A stretch of DNA of 64,000 bases from Thermoplasmata archaeon. GTDB lineage: Archaea > Thermoplasmatota > Thermoplasmata > Lutacidiplasmatales > UBA184. Below the pieces are notes generated by a model. The model ran no database searches and was not told where the DNA came from. It saw only the letters and a program-made list of their open reading frames with translations. This document shows, in pieces, positions 16,018 through 24,094 of this stretch; position 1 is the stretch's first letter, and every line of letters starts with the position of its first letter. Where the stretch lies: the NCBI GenBank assembly GCA_022750435.1, contig JAKIVS010000007.1, positions 1 to 64,000 of the forward strand, read 5' to 3'. The translations under genes were made by a program, and so were the position numbers.

Positions 16018-16647
16018 CTACGGGGCGAGGAGGACGGCGCGGCACGGCCCCCCGTCCCCGCCTACGACGCGCAGCGGCAGGCACCGGAGCTCGTACGGCC
16101 CCGGCGCGACGTCGGCCAACTGCAATCCTTCGAGGATCACCACGCCCGCCCCGAGCAGCTCATGGTGCAACGGAAACCGCCCAGCGGGGTCGTGCTCGAT
16201 GCTCAAGGAGTCGATCCCGACCAGCCGGACGCCTCGCGCGACGAGGGGCGCTCCGGCCTCGGGGGCGACTGCCACGTAGTCCGGGAAGAATCGCGTGGCG
16301 TGGGTCCACCGGGCCGAGTTCGTGGTCCGGAACAGGACCCGGTCGGTTCCCCGGGGAATCTGCGCGACCTCCGCTGGCCCGACCGAGCGAGCCGGTGCGG
16401 GCACGTCGACGACGGTGCATGGGCCATTCAACGTCGTGAGGTCGAAGGCGTCGGCGCCGGCACCCTCCGGGAGGAAGTGAAGGGGCGGGTCGAGGTGGGT
16501 GCCCGCGTGTGACCCGAACGTCCAGCGGGAGAGGTTGTACGGGTCTCCCCGGTCGATCCGTTGCACGGGCTCGACCGTCACCGGAGGGTCGCCCGGAAAC
16601 GCCGGCATCGCCGGATGCACCGGCATCGAAATGTCGATCGTCCGCAT
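16018..16647 (-). CDS. cyclase-family metal hydrolase (kynurenine formamidase-like)
   Basis: A 209-residue hydrolase of the cyclase/arylformamidase superfamily. The metal-binding signature HAGTHLDPPLHF (HxGTHxDxPxH) is near residue 47, and a further LHHELLGAGVVILEGL segment near residue 175 contributes the C-terminal His/Glu. The N-terminus IDISMPVHPAMPAFPGDP is typical. Substrates in this family range from N-formylkynurenine to cyclic amides. No other tryptophan-degradation gene is nearby, so formamidase activity is only one possibility. It heads a two-gene operon. Confidence 0.85.
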   Translation of the reverse strand: MRTIDISMPVHPAMPAFPGDPPVTVEPVQRIDRGDPYNLSRWTFGSHAGTHLDPPLHFLPEGAGADAFDLTTLNGPCTVVDVPAPARSVGPAEVAQIPRGTDRVLFRTTNSARWTHATRFFPDYVAVAPEAGAPLVARGVRLVGIDSLSIEHDPAGRFPLHHELLGAGVVILEGLQLADVAPGPYELRCLPLRVVGGDGGPCRAVLLAP

Positions 16648-16697
16648 GCGCGCCGGGACCGCTCCGCGGCCCCGTTCTCGACGTCCGGGCGGTCTCG

Positions 16698-16706
16698 GGT
16701 TAATAT
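16698..16706. promoter_or_regulatory. TTAATAT promoter element between divergent genes
   Basis: It is centred 25 bases before the ATG at 16728 on the plus strand. Reading the other way it could also drive the cyclase gene starting at 16647, with a leader of about 30 bases. No separate minus-strand box was seen. Confidence 0.5.
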
Positions 16707-16727
16707 CTTCGGTCGCATCGGCCGTCG

Positions 16728-17435
16728 ATGATCTCCCTCTCGTTCTCCGTTCCGGCCCTCGTGATCGCCTTCGTCATCACGGTGACCGAGATGACCGAGG
16801 TCGTCGCCCTCGTCTTCGCGCTGTCCGCGGAAGCCGGTCGGATCCGCACCGGGGCCCTCGGTGCCATCGCGGGGACGGGTACGATCGCTGCCGTGGCCCT
16901 GGTCTCCGGAGCCGCTCTTGAGGCGGTCCCCCACGCCGACCTCCTCGGCGTTTCCGCGATCGTCCTCTTCGCGTTCGGGGTCTTCCTATTCCGAAGCACG
17001 CTGCGGAGCTATCGCCGAGCTGCGCGCCCGTCCACGGCCCCGGCGCCATCGACCCAGCACGCCGCGCACTTCGCGGGCGGTTTCACCGTCGGGGCGATCG
17101 AAGCGACCGAGGCCGTCATCGTCCTCCTGGCACTCGCGGCCGGCGGCGCGGGGACCTCCGCGCTCGTCGGAGCGCTCGCGGGCGGAGCTGTCCTGATCGT
17201 CGCGGCGGCGATCGTCCACGAGAGGATCCGAAAGATCAAGGTCCCGACCCTGAAGTTGGGCGGCACCTCCCTCCTGTTCTCGTTCGGCGTCTTCTGGGGC
17301 GGGGAGGCCCTCGGGTTCAGTTGGCCCGGGTCCGACTTGATCTTGATCCCGATGTTCTTCGTCGCTCTCGTCCTCGTGCGGGGGGCGGTCGCCCTCCGCC
17401 TCTCGTACGACCGACCGGTCCAGCCGAAGGGTTAA
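16728..17435 (+). CDS. COG4280-type multi-helix membrane protein, possible transporter
   Basis: A 235-residue membrane protein with two related halves of about three helices. Each half has a conserved acidic motif inside a helix: VITVTEMTEVVALVFAL near residue 20 and VGAIEATEAVIVLLAL near residue 125. Paired membrane-embedded ExxE motifs recall the GDT1/TMEM165 and FTR1 cation transporters, so divalent-cation transport is a reasonable guess without proof. The TATA spacing indicates a leaderless mRNA. The signal peptidase gene follows 25 bases later with its own box. Confidence 0.65.
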   Translation: MISLSFSVPALVIAFVITVTEMTEVVALVFALSAEAGRIRTGALGAIAGTGTIAAVALVSGAALEAVPHADLLGVSAIVLFAFGVFLFRSTLRSYRRAARPSTAPAPSTQHAAHFAGGFTVGAIEATEAVIVLLALAAGGAGTSALVGALAGGAVLIVAAAIVHERIRKIKVPTLKLGGTSLLFSFGVFWGGEALGFSWPGSDLILIPMFFVALVLVRGAVALRLSYDRPVQPKG

Positions 17436-17460
17436 GCGGGCCAACGGCCCCGAGGAATCG

Positions 17461-18795
17461 ATGCCCCGGCGCCGGCGTCCGGATCCGGAAGACGAGCCGG
17501 AGGAGACCGAGACCACCGTCGAGGACGTGGAACCGTCCGGTCCCCCCCGGGTGCGTAGGTCGACGACGACGCGCGCCCCGCCGAAGGCGTGGTCGATCGA
17601 TGGGGAGACGGCGGACCCTTCGGAGGAGGAGGCCGACGACGACAGTCCGGGATGGTTTCACCGCTCGCGGCGGCCCGTGTTCTTCCGGGCGCGGGATGCC
17701 TGGTGGTTCGAGCCGCTCGTTGCCCTGATGGTCATCATCGTGCTCCTCGCAGGGCTGTTCGCCTACACCCAGAACTGGCCCCCGCTCTACGTGGTCGAAT
17801 CCTCCAGCATGCAGCACGGCACCAACGACAACGTCGGCCTCATCAACACGGGCGACCTCGTGTTGGCCCAGCAGGTCCCGACCACCTCCATCACGCCGTA
17901 CGTCGTCGGCCTGCAAACCGGCTACAAGACGTACGGCGAGTACGGCGACGTCCTCCTGTACCACGCCAACGGCGTGCTCGGGCCCGCCCCGATCGTCCAC
18001 CGGTCGCTCGCCTACCTCGTGCACAACCCCAACGGGTCGTACGACATTCCCGACCTCGCCGGACTGCCCTGCGGGCACGCCAGCGACCGAGTGTACTACG
18101 TCGACACGCCGACCGGATGCGGCACGACGGACCTGCGGGGCAACTTCACGCTCTTCGGCATCGGCTGGCAGTCGGTGACCGTCAACGTGACGTTCGCCGA
18201 CCTCGGCGACCACTCCGGATTCCTCACGATGGGGGACAACAACATCAACTCCGGCACGGCGACGGGCGAGGAAGACCAGCCCGGCCTCTCCACCCTCGTG
18301 GAGCCCGGCTGGATCGTCGGGGTCGCCCGCGGCATGGTGCCGTGGGTCGGTTCCCTCAAGCTGCTCCTGAGCGGCGACGCCAACGAGGTGCCATCGCAGT
18401 CCTGGCAATTCCTCGGCATCTCCATCATCGCCCTGTTCGGCATCGGCGCCCTCATCCACTACGGTCTCCGGGCGGAGGGCGTGGAGGACGACCGGCGACG
18501 GGCGCTCGAGGAGGAGGAGGCCGCGGAGGAACGGTCCCACCCCTCCCGATGGGGGGCGCTCCGAGGCTGGATCTCTCGCGCCGACGAGTCGGAGGAGCCC
18601 GACGAGGAAGCGGAGTCGGCGGAGGATCGGTTGCCCCCGCGTCGACCGCGGAAGCCGGCCCACACGCTCTCGGGCGGGGGCCGGCCCCGACCGTCGGTTC
18701 GGCGCGGAGATGCCCACCGTGCCCCCAAGCGGGCCAAGCGGAGCTCCCGATCCTCGAAGGACGACGACGAGGACGACGACTCCTCGGGCCTCTGA
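17461..18795 (+). CDS. archaeal signal peptidase I with long disordered extensions
   Basis: Type I signal peptidase of the archaeal/eukaryotic ER type. After about 85 charged residues comes a membrane helix (ALMVIIVLLAGLFAYTQ). Then VVESSSMQHG carries the catalytic Ser. APIVHRSLAY gives the His that replaces the bacterial Lys, and FLTMGDNNINSGT gives the catalytic Asp region. A second helix near residue 320 (FLGISIIALFGIGALIHYGL) returns the chain to the cytoplasm. A 110-residue highly charged tail follows. At 444 residues it is far longer than most archaeal homologues because of the two tails. GTTAAG at 17431-17436 is set for a leaderless start. Confidence 0.85.
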   Translation: MPRRRRPDPEDEPEETETTVEDVEPSGPPRVRRSTTTRAPPKAWSIDGETADPSEEEADDDSPGWFHRSRRPVFFRARDAWWFEPLVALMVIIVLLAGLFAYTQNWPPLYVVESSSMQHGTNDNVGLINTGDLVLAQQVPTTSITPYVVGLQTGYKTYGEYGDVLLYHANGVLGPAPIVHRSLAYLVHNPNGSYDIPDLAGLPCGHASDRVYYVDTPTGCGTTDLRGNFTLFGIGWQSVTVNVTFADLGDHSGFLTMGDNNINSGTATGEEDQPGLSTLVEPGWIVGVARGMVPWVGSLKLLLSGDANEVPSQSWQFLGISIIALFGIGALIHYGLRAEGVEDDRRRALEEEEAAEERSHPSRWGALRGWISRADESEEPDEEAESAEDRLPPRRPRKPAHTLSGGGRPRPSVRRGDAHRAPKRAKRSSRSSKDDDEDDDSSGL

Positions 18796-18835
18796 GGCGG
18801 TCGGCCCGACCTCTTGGCCGAGCCGTCGCTCCGGC

Positions 18836-19945
18836 CTAGAGAATCTTTCCTGCCCGGACGACCGGCATACCGTCGACGGCAATCTCGGCGCCGGCGAGCG
18901 TCAACCAGGTAAAGAAACTCGATCTGTTGGAGCCCTTCAGATATCGGTTCCCTCCGATCTGCAGCGACACGGAGCCGCCCTCGACCGTCTCCAGGTTGGG
19001 GACGTCCCGGACGGCCGGGTTCAGCCCGAGTTTGAGCACGCTCGTACGATCCTTGCCCGCCGTACCGTTCTTGAATTGGCGGGCAACTTCGTTCCCTCCT
19101 TCCTCGAAGGAAGACGAGGTAAGCTTGCCCTCGGCAAATTCGAGCTTTCCACCGGAGTGCACGTTCCACCAGATATTGGTCCGACGGTTGGCCGAGAAGC
19201 TCCCCTCCGCGGTCTGGGAGTCGAGGGCCACGTCGACGGTTCCGGCGGGGACTTGCTGCAGCATGCCCGAGGGGGAGTCTCCCTTCCGGTAGGGGTGGGG
19301 TCTCCCGTCGTGAATCCGGGACGCGATCCCGGCCAGGGCGACCTCCAGGTGGGTCCCGTTGGAATGAGAGATCCGCACCCGGTTCCCCCGGGAGAACGCC
19401 TTGACGAGCCGGGCGCCGCGCTTGGCCAACTCCCCCGGGTCGACGAGGCTCGCCCGCAGAACGCTTTCCTCCCAGAGCGCGCGGTCCAGGCCCCACCTCG
19501 TGGCCCGCCCCTCGGACACGAACCCCGTGGTCATCCGCACCCCCCGGAGCCGCGCCTTTCGGGCGACGGCGTACCAAGGCCAGTTCCAGGCGAAGGCTTC
19601 GTTGCCGGGTTTGTCGGGAAGCTTCTCGAGGCGGTCTCCGTCGGCCGGGCCCCAGAAATTCACGTACACGTCCGCGGCCCTCAGCGCCGCCCACTCCGGC
19701 GCGCTCGACGTCCCGAGGAGCCGGCTCTGCTTCCGGTCCATCGCGCGCCACCAGGCGTCCTCGTCGTTGCGAACGAGGAGCACCTTCCCGCCCACCCGGC
19801 GGACCTCGTCGACCATCGCCGAGGCCAGAGGCATCGTGTGGTCCCAGGATTCGATGATCGCGTTCTCTCCCGGTCGGACCTTGAGGTACTTGGTCACGAC
19901 GTTGCGGGCGGCCTCGCGCTGCAGCTTCGTGGGGGTTCCCGGCAT
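18836..19945 (-). CDS. M29 aminopeptidase-like protein lacking the usual metal ligands
   Basis: A 369-residue protein with the overall plan of M29 aminopeptidases (AmpS/aminopeptidase T). VRPGENAIIESWDHTMPLA starts the N-terminal domain. The later RVRISHSNGTHLEV and GGSVSLQIGGN...SNRSSFF segments match the C-terminal catalytic region. At the positions where the family has Glu (PTEEV), Glu, His (HIALG) and His-x-Asp, this protein has VPAGTV, LKLGLNP, VSLQIGG and SSFFTW. All expected cobalt/zinc ligands seem missing. It may be an inactive homologue with a binding or regulatory role. A TTACAAGTA element near 19968-19977 fits a leaderless ATG at 19945. Confidence 0.65.
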   Translation of the reverse strand: MPGTPTKLQREAARNVVTKYLKVRPGENAIIESWDHTMPLASAMVDEVRRVGGKVLLVRNDEDAWWRAMDRKQSRLLGTSSAPEWAALRAADVYVNFWGPADGDRLEKLPDKPGNEAFAWNWPWYAVARKARLRGVRMTTGFVSEGRATRWGLDRALWEESVLRASLVDPGELAKRGARLVKAFSRGNRVRISHSNGTHLEVALAGIASRIHDGRPHPYRKGDSPSGMLQQVPAGTVDVALDSQTAEGSFSANRRTNIWWNVHSGGKLEFAEGKLTSSSFEEGGNEVARQFKNGTAGKDRTSVLKLGLNPAVRDVPNLETVEGGSVSLQIGGNRYLKGSNRSSFFTWLTLAGAEIAVDGMPVVRAGKIL

Positions 19946-20096
19946 GGCTCGAGGCCGAACTCTCGGGACCTACTTGTAACCCGCCGGGGGCAGGGACGCC
20001 GCGGGCTGACTCGAAGGCTCAGTGGCACCCGTTCCCGTATCGCCCGTCGCCGGGGGACGAGGCGTTCTGGGCTTGGCCCTGGAGGAGGGAGAGGAG

Positions 20097-20103
20097 AAAA
20101 AAA
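20097..20103 (-). terminator. T-tract terminator after the pilin operon
   Basis: Seven consecutive T on the minus strand, in a pyrimidine-rich stretch about 40 bases after the pilin stop at 20143. Archaeal RNA polymerase terminates at such tracts. Confidence 0.5.
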
Positions 20104-20142
20104 GGGGATTGGAAAGGGTTGTCGCGCGGGTGCTCCCGAGCC

Positions 20143-20688
20143 CTACGGGAGACTGGCCGTGACCTGGCCCGAGAAGGTGCCCGTCCCAACCGCCACGAAC
20201 TTGTCGCTGAGACCCGTCTGGGTCGGGGTCACCACGAGCGAGAGTTGCATCCCGCTCGTCAGCGTCAGAGTCGTGCTCGCACCGGCGCACGCCGTGCCGC
20301 CCACCGAGGCCGCCCACGCGTTCGTCGCGAACGTGTAGACCGCATCGAAACAGCCCGTGACACCGACGACGGTGACCGTGGTGCCCACGCCGAGGATCGT
20401 GCCCGTCGAGCTGGTGACCTCAAAGGTCATCCCGGCCGGGGTGAGGCCGCTCGAGGGGGTGATGCCCATCGTGTACGTCAGGCCGCCGTTGGACTGCGGG
20501 GTCCCGATCGCGAGCGCGGTCCCGAGGGGCGTGTTGCCGGGCCCCTTGGTCAGCCCCGAGATCAGGATGTACAGCACGGCAGCCAGCACGACCGTGATCG
20601 CCACGAGCAAGATCGTAGCGATGATCGGCGACACTCCGCGCTTTCCCTTCTGTCTCCACCGGCGGGTCGTTCCCATTTGGTTCTGCAT
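20143..20688 (-). CDS. type IV pilin-like protein with class III signal peptide
   Basis: A 181-residue secreted protein of the archaeal pilin type (DUF1628/Pilin_N). After the basic leader (RRWRQKGKRG) comes the cleavage region KRG|VSPIIATILLVAITVV, the hydrophobic helix that polymerises in archaeal pili. The mature part is Thr/Gly/Ser-rich with two Cys that may form a disulfide. The ATG at 20688 is preceded by GGAAGAGGAAAAC. It is the second gene of a two-pilin operon, 40 bases after its paralogue. It shares an identical 92-base stretch with that gene. Confidence 0.88.
   Translation of the reverse strand: MQNQMGTTRRWRQKGKRGVSPIIATILLVAITVVLAAVLYILISGLTKGPGNTPLGTALAIGTPQSNGGLTYTMGITPSSGLTPAGMTFEVTSSTGTILGVGTTVTVVGVTGCFDAVYTFATNAWAASVGGTACAGASTTLTLTSGMQLSLVVTPTQTGLSDKFVAVGTGTFSGQVTASLP
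20549..20640 (-). repeat. 92-base perfect direct repeat, copy 1 (pilin N-terminal coding region)
   Basis: Identical to 21162-21253. It encodes the class III signal cleavage region and the polymerisation helix of the downstream pilin. Confidence 0.9.
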
Positions 20689-20728
20689 TTCTGTTTTCCT
20701 CTTCCTTCGTTGTTGAGTTGCGTCCGAT

Positions 20729-21301
20729 CTACGGCAGCGCCTCAGAGACCGTTCCCGAGAACGTCCCCACGCCAATCGCGACGAGGGAGTCCCCGCCGCC
20801 CTGGATGTTCGTCGTGCCGGTCGAGAGATAGAATTGCATGCCGCTCGACAGGACCGTGGTCGTGGTGCCCGGCGGGACGCACGCGTGGGTCGAGGCACCG
20901 GCGGAACCGACAGCCCAACTGTTGGTACTGAAGGTATAGGTGTCCTCAAGGCAACCCTGCGGCCCGATCAGCTGGATGGCGGATCCCGCCAGTGCCGTGA
21001 TCGCACCCGTGGAGGTCTGAATCTGGAAGTTCAGGCTCGCGGGGGTCAGTCCGCTCGACGGCGTGATCGACAGCGTGTAGGTGAACGCGGTGCCGTTCGC
21101 GCCCGCCAGCGGAGATCCCATCGCCAGCGCGGTGCCGAGCGGGGTGTTCCCCGGTCCCTTCGTCAGCCCCGAGATCAGGATGTACAGCACGGCAGCCAGC
21201 ACGACCGTGATCGCCACGAGCAAGATCGTAGCGATGATCGGCGACACTCCGCGCCGTCCGTTCTTTCTCCAACGGCGTTGGCTCTCCGTCCACATCTGCA
21301 T
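20729..21301 (-). CDS. type IV pilin-like protein with class III signal peptide (paralogue)
   Basis: A 190-residue paralogue of the following pilin. Basic leader RRWRKNGRRG, then the processing site RRG|VSPIIATILLVAITVV, then an identical helix region ending ISGLTKGPGNTPLGTALA. The mature domain has diverged but keeps the order of strands and two Cys residues. The ATG at 21301 follows a strong GGAGG (21311-21315) that abuts a leader hairpin. An AATATTCAAATA promoter element lies at about 21357-21369. First gene of the pilin operon. Its processing enzyme is likely the peptidase at 12.8-13.7 kb. Confidence 0.88.
   Translation of the reverse strand: MQMWTESQRRWRKNGRRGVSPIIATILLVAITVVLAAVLYILISGLTKGPGNTPLGTALAMGSPLAGANGTAFTYTLSITPSSGLTPASLNFQIQTSTGAITALAGSAIQLIGPQGCLEDTYTFSTNSWAVGSAGASTHACVPPGTTTTVLSSGMQFYLSTGTTNIQGGGDSLVAIGVGTFSGTVSEALP
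21162..21253 (-). repeat. 92-base perfect direct repeat, copy 2 (pilin N-terminal coding region)
   Basis: Identical to 20549-20640, including silent positions, while flanking coding sequence differs. This points to recent gene conversion or strong nucleotide-level constraint. Confidence 0.9.
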
Positions 21302-21310
21302 TCGTTTGTT

Positions 21311-21331
21311 CCTCCAGGGAGTCTCTCCCTG
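21311..21331 (-). promoter_or_regulatory. leader hairpin next to the pilin ribosome binding site
   Basis: On the minus strand CAGGGAG-AGA-CTCCCTG forms a perfect 7-base-pair stem (21315-21331). The GGAGG Shine-Dalgarno site (21311-21315) begins at the last base of the stem. The hairpin lies a few bases from the predicted RNA 5' end. Confidence 0.55.
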
Positions 21332-21356
21332 TGGGGAACGCGAGGGGCCGGTTGTG

Positions 21357-21369
21357 GTATTTGAATATT
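21357..21369 (-). promoter_or_regulatory. TATA-like promoter of the pilin operon
   Basis: AATATTCAAATA on the minus strand, in an AT-rich patch inside otherwise GC-rich DNA. It implies a leader of about 35 bases before the ATG at 21301, unlike the leaderless genes around it. Confidence 0.5.
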
Positions 21370-21527
21370 CCGCAACCTGAATCGGCAATCGACGAACTCG
21401 ATATCGACACGCACCAATACGTATCGGCCTCGCCGGAGCGCCGTGTGTTCCCGGCACACGGCCGACGGGCCGGAGAGGCTCGTAAGGGTTATGGAGCCGC
21501 ACCCCGCTGAGCGGCCCCGGAGCTCCC

Positions 21528-23111
21528 GTGGAGTTCAAGTGGAAGGTCCTCGGCGTCGTCAGCGTCGGGAGCCTCATGGGGGCGATCGACAGCACGGTGC
21601 TGATCATCGCCTTCCCGTCCATCGCCCGCGACCTCTCGGCGAGCCTCGCCGAGATGGTCTGGGCGATCATGATCTACACCCTGATGGGGACCGCCCTGGT
21701 CCTCTCCCTCGGCCGCATCTCCGACATGAAGGGTCGGAAGCGGATGTACAACGCCGGGTTCGTCGTCTTCGTCGTGGGGAGCGCCCTTTGCGGTCTCGCC
21801 AGCGACGGCCTCCAGCTGGTCCTGTTCCGCGGCCTCCAAGGGGTCGGGGGAGCCATGCTGGTCGCGAACAGCTTCGCGATCCTCTCCGACGTCTTCCCGC
21901 CGAACGAGCGCGGCCGCGCCTTCGGCATGAACTCCGTCGTCTGGGGGGTCGGCTCCGTCTTCGGCATCGGCGTCGGGGGCCTGATCCTCACGGTCACCGA
22001 CTGGCGGTGGATCTTCTGGATCAACGTCCCGATCGGCATCGTGGCGACGGCGCTCGCCTTCCTCGTCCTTCGGGAATCGGTCACGCCGAACCCAAAGGAC
22101 ACGTTCGACCTCCCCGCCGCGATCCTGTTCACCGGCGGCTTGGCGACGTTCCTGCTCGGCATCACCGAGGGGATCCTCAACGGCTGGACGGCCCCCATCA
22201 CCGTCTGGCCCTTGCTCGGGTCCCTCCCCCTGCTCGCCGCCTTCGTGGTCTGGGAGGGGTACTACAGCCGGGACCCGATCCTGCCGTTCGAGCTGTTCCG
22301 GAGCTGGTTGTTCAGCGCCTCGCTGATGGCGGCGGTCCTCCAGGGGATCGCGCTGTTCGCCACGAACTTCCTGCTGATGGTGTACTTCCAGGGAATTCGG
22401 GGCGTCCCGGTCCTTACTGCCGCCTTCCTCCTGATCCCCCTGTCCGTCACCCTCTCCGTCTTCGGCCCGCTCGGAGGCCGCTTCTCGGACCGGTACGGCG
22501 CCCGCATCGTCTCGACCGCCGGCCTCGTGATCCAGGCGGGGGTGCTGTTCGCCTTCGCCACCATCACGCCGTCCACGTCCCTCTGGGTCGTTGCCGGGTA
22601 CGAGGCGGCCCTCGGGGTCGGCGGCGGACTGTTCTTCCCGGCGAACACATCGGCGGTCATGTCCGGAGTGCCGAAGCAGCGGTACGGGGTCGCGGCCGGC
22701 GTGATGATGACGCTCCGGAACTCCGCGATGGCCCTCAGCTTCGCCGTCGCCCTGGTTGCATTGACGACCTCGCTCCCCGCGGGGACGTCCGCGGCGATCT
22801 TCGGGGGCACGTTCAGCGCCCAGGGCGCCGCGAGCCTCGGCTTCACGGCGGCCCATCTTGACTCGGTGTTCGTGGGCGGCATGCACACGGTGTTCCTGGT
22901 GGCGGGCACCTTGGTGTCGGCCGCGGCGGTGTTCTCCATCCTTCGGGGACGGGAGTACCGGGCGGGAGCGACGGTCAGCGGGCACGTTCGGTCGGTGCGG
23001 GAGCCGTTCCGGGGCCAGGACGGCCTCTCCCAAGGATCCCGAACAGCCTCTGCCCGCTCGGCCCCCGACCGCCTCGCACCGAGCGTGACCGGGACCGAAC
23101 GTCGCACCTAA
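21528..23111 (+). CDS. MFS transporter of the DHA2 (14-helix) drug-efflux family
   Basis: Proton-coupled exporter of 527 residues with about 14 membrane helices. SLMGAIDSTVLIIAFPSIARDL in helix 1 is the DHA2 hallmark. GRISDMKGRKRMY is loop motif A. LFRGLQGVGGAMLVANSFAIL is motif B/C, and DWRWIFWINVPIGI marks helix 6. The last 50 residues are hydrophilic. The start is the GTG at 21528, immediately before the first helix; GGTTATGG at 21487-21494 is a plausible promoter. Cargo is unknown; the family exports drugs and other amphiphiles. Confidence 0.9.
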   Translation: MEFKWKVLGVVSVGSLMGAIDSTVLIIAFPSIARDLSASLAEMVWAIMIYTLMGTALVLSLGRISDMKGRKRMYNAGFVVFVVGSALCGLASDGLQLVLFRGLQGVGGAMLVANSFAILSDVFPPNERGRAFGMNSVVWGVGSVFGIGVGGLILTVTDWRWIFWINVPIGIVATALAFLVLRESVTPNPKDTFDLPAAILFTGGLATFLLGITEGILNGWTAPITVWPLLGSLPLLAAFVVWEGYYSRDPILPFELFRSWLFSASLMAAVLQGIALFATNFLLMVYFQGIRGVPVLTAAFLLIPLSVTLSVFGPLGGRFSDRYGARIVSTAGLVIQAGVLFAFATITPSTSLWVVAGYEAALGVGGGLFFPANTSAVMSGVPKQRYGVAAGVMMTLRNSAMALSFAVALVALTTSLPAGTSAAIFGGTFSAQGAASLGFTAAHLDSVFVGGMHTVFLVAGTLVSAAAVFSILRGREYRAGATVSGHVRSVREPFRGQDGLSQGSRTASARSAPDRLAPSVTGTERRT

Positions 23112-23208
23112 CGAACCAGCGGCCCCGCGGGATTCCTGCCCCGGCGTCGCCGCCTTCCGCCACAAGCCTTTTCCTCGGCGCCCCGTCCCCAACTTAGGGA
23201 GTCGCTCG

Positions 23209-24087
23209 ATGCACGTCATCGGAGGGTCGGCCTCCACCGCCCTCGCCGAACGGATCTCGCGCGAGCTCGGCAACGCGCCGTTCGCCATCCCGTTCGTCAA
23301 GCGGTTTCCCGACGGGGAACTGTACGTCCGGATCGGCGGGCGCCTGACCGGGGAGGACGTCGTCCTCGTCCAGTCGACCCGCACCGACCAGGACATGATC
23401 GAGCTGCTCCTCCTCGAAGACGCGATCCGGGAGGCCGGGGCGCGGCGTCTGATCGTCGTGGTCCCGTACTTCGGCTACGCCCGGCAGGACCGGTCGTTCT
23501 TCCCCGGCGAACCGATCAGCGCCCGGTCGCTCGCCCACCACATTGAGCTCGACGCCGACGCGGTCGTCACCGTCGACCTCCACTCCCCCTCCACCCGGAG
23601 CGTGTTCGGCAAACCGGCGTACGAGGCGAGCGGCATCCCGGCGATCGCGCGCCTGCTTCGGGAGCGCCCGGTCGACCTCCTGGTCTCCCCCGACAAGGGC
23701 GGGGTGGAACGGGTTCGCCGCATGTCGGAGCTCCTCGACAAGCCGTGGATCGCGCTCGAGAAGAAGCGGATCGACAGCGAGCACGTGGAGCTCGCCCTGC
23801 CCGCCCACGTTCCGCTCGAGCTCGAGGGAAAGCACGTCATCATCGTCGACGACGTCATCTCGACGGGCGGCACCATCGTCGAAGCCGCGAAGCTGCTCAA
23901 GCGCCGGCGCGTCGGTGCGATCGCAGCGGCGTGCACGCACGGCCTGTTCCTCCGCGACGCCTTCGAGCGGATCAAGGCCGTCACCGACGACGTCTACTCC
24001 ACGGACACCCTCGTGAACCCCGCGGAGAAGGCGTCGGTCGCCCCCGACATCGCCCAGATCCTCGAGCGCGAAGGACCGTCCCACTAG
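23209..24087 (+). CDS. prs: ribose-phosphate pyrophosphokinase (PRPP synthase)
   Basis: Makes 5-phosphoribosyl 1-pyrophosphate from ribose 5-phosphate and ATP for nucleotide, His, Trp and NAD synthesis. Motifs: KRFPDGELYVRI near residue 31, VPYFGYARQDRSF near residue 85, VTVDLHS near residue 120, and the PRPP-binding loop IIVDDVISTGGTI near residue 210. The 292 residues are typical of the shorter archaeal class, with an intact catalytic flexible loop. It precedes a GNAT gene by seven bases. PurP and NadB, both in this window, lie on pathways that consume its product. Confidence 0.94.
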   Translation: MHVIGGSASTALAERISRELGNAPFAIPFVKRFPDGELYVRIGGRLTGEDVVLVQSTRTDQDMIELLLLEDAIREAGARRLIVVVPYFGYARQDRSFFPGEPISARSLAHHIELDADAVVTVDLHSPSTRSVFGKPAYEASGIPAIARLLRERPVDLLVSPDKGGVERVRRMSELLDKPWIALEKKRIDSEHVELALPAHVPLELEGKHVIIVDDVISTGGTIVEAAKLLKRRRVGAIAAACTHGLFLRDAFERIKAVTDDVYSTDTLVNPAEKASVAPDIAQILEREGPSH

Positions 24088-24094
24088 GGGCCCC

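Noticed and set aside
20549-21253. The 92-base repeats as an insertion element or transposon ends
   Set aside because: They lie wholly inside the coding frames of two pilins at equivalent positions, so a paralogue origin explains them.
21442-21527. An ATG at 21491 as the MFS start
   Set aside because: It is in another frame. The MFS frame begins with GTG at 21528 directly before helix 1.
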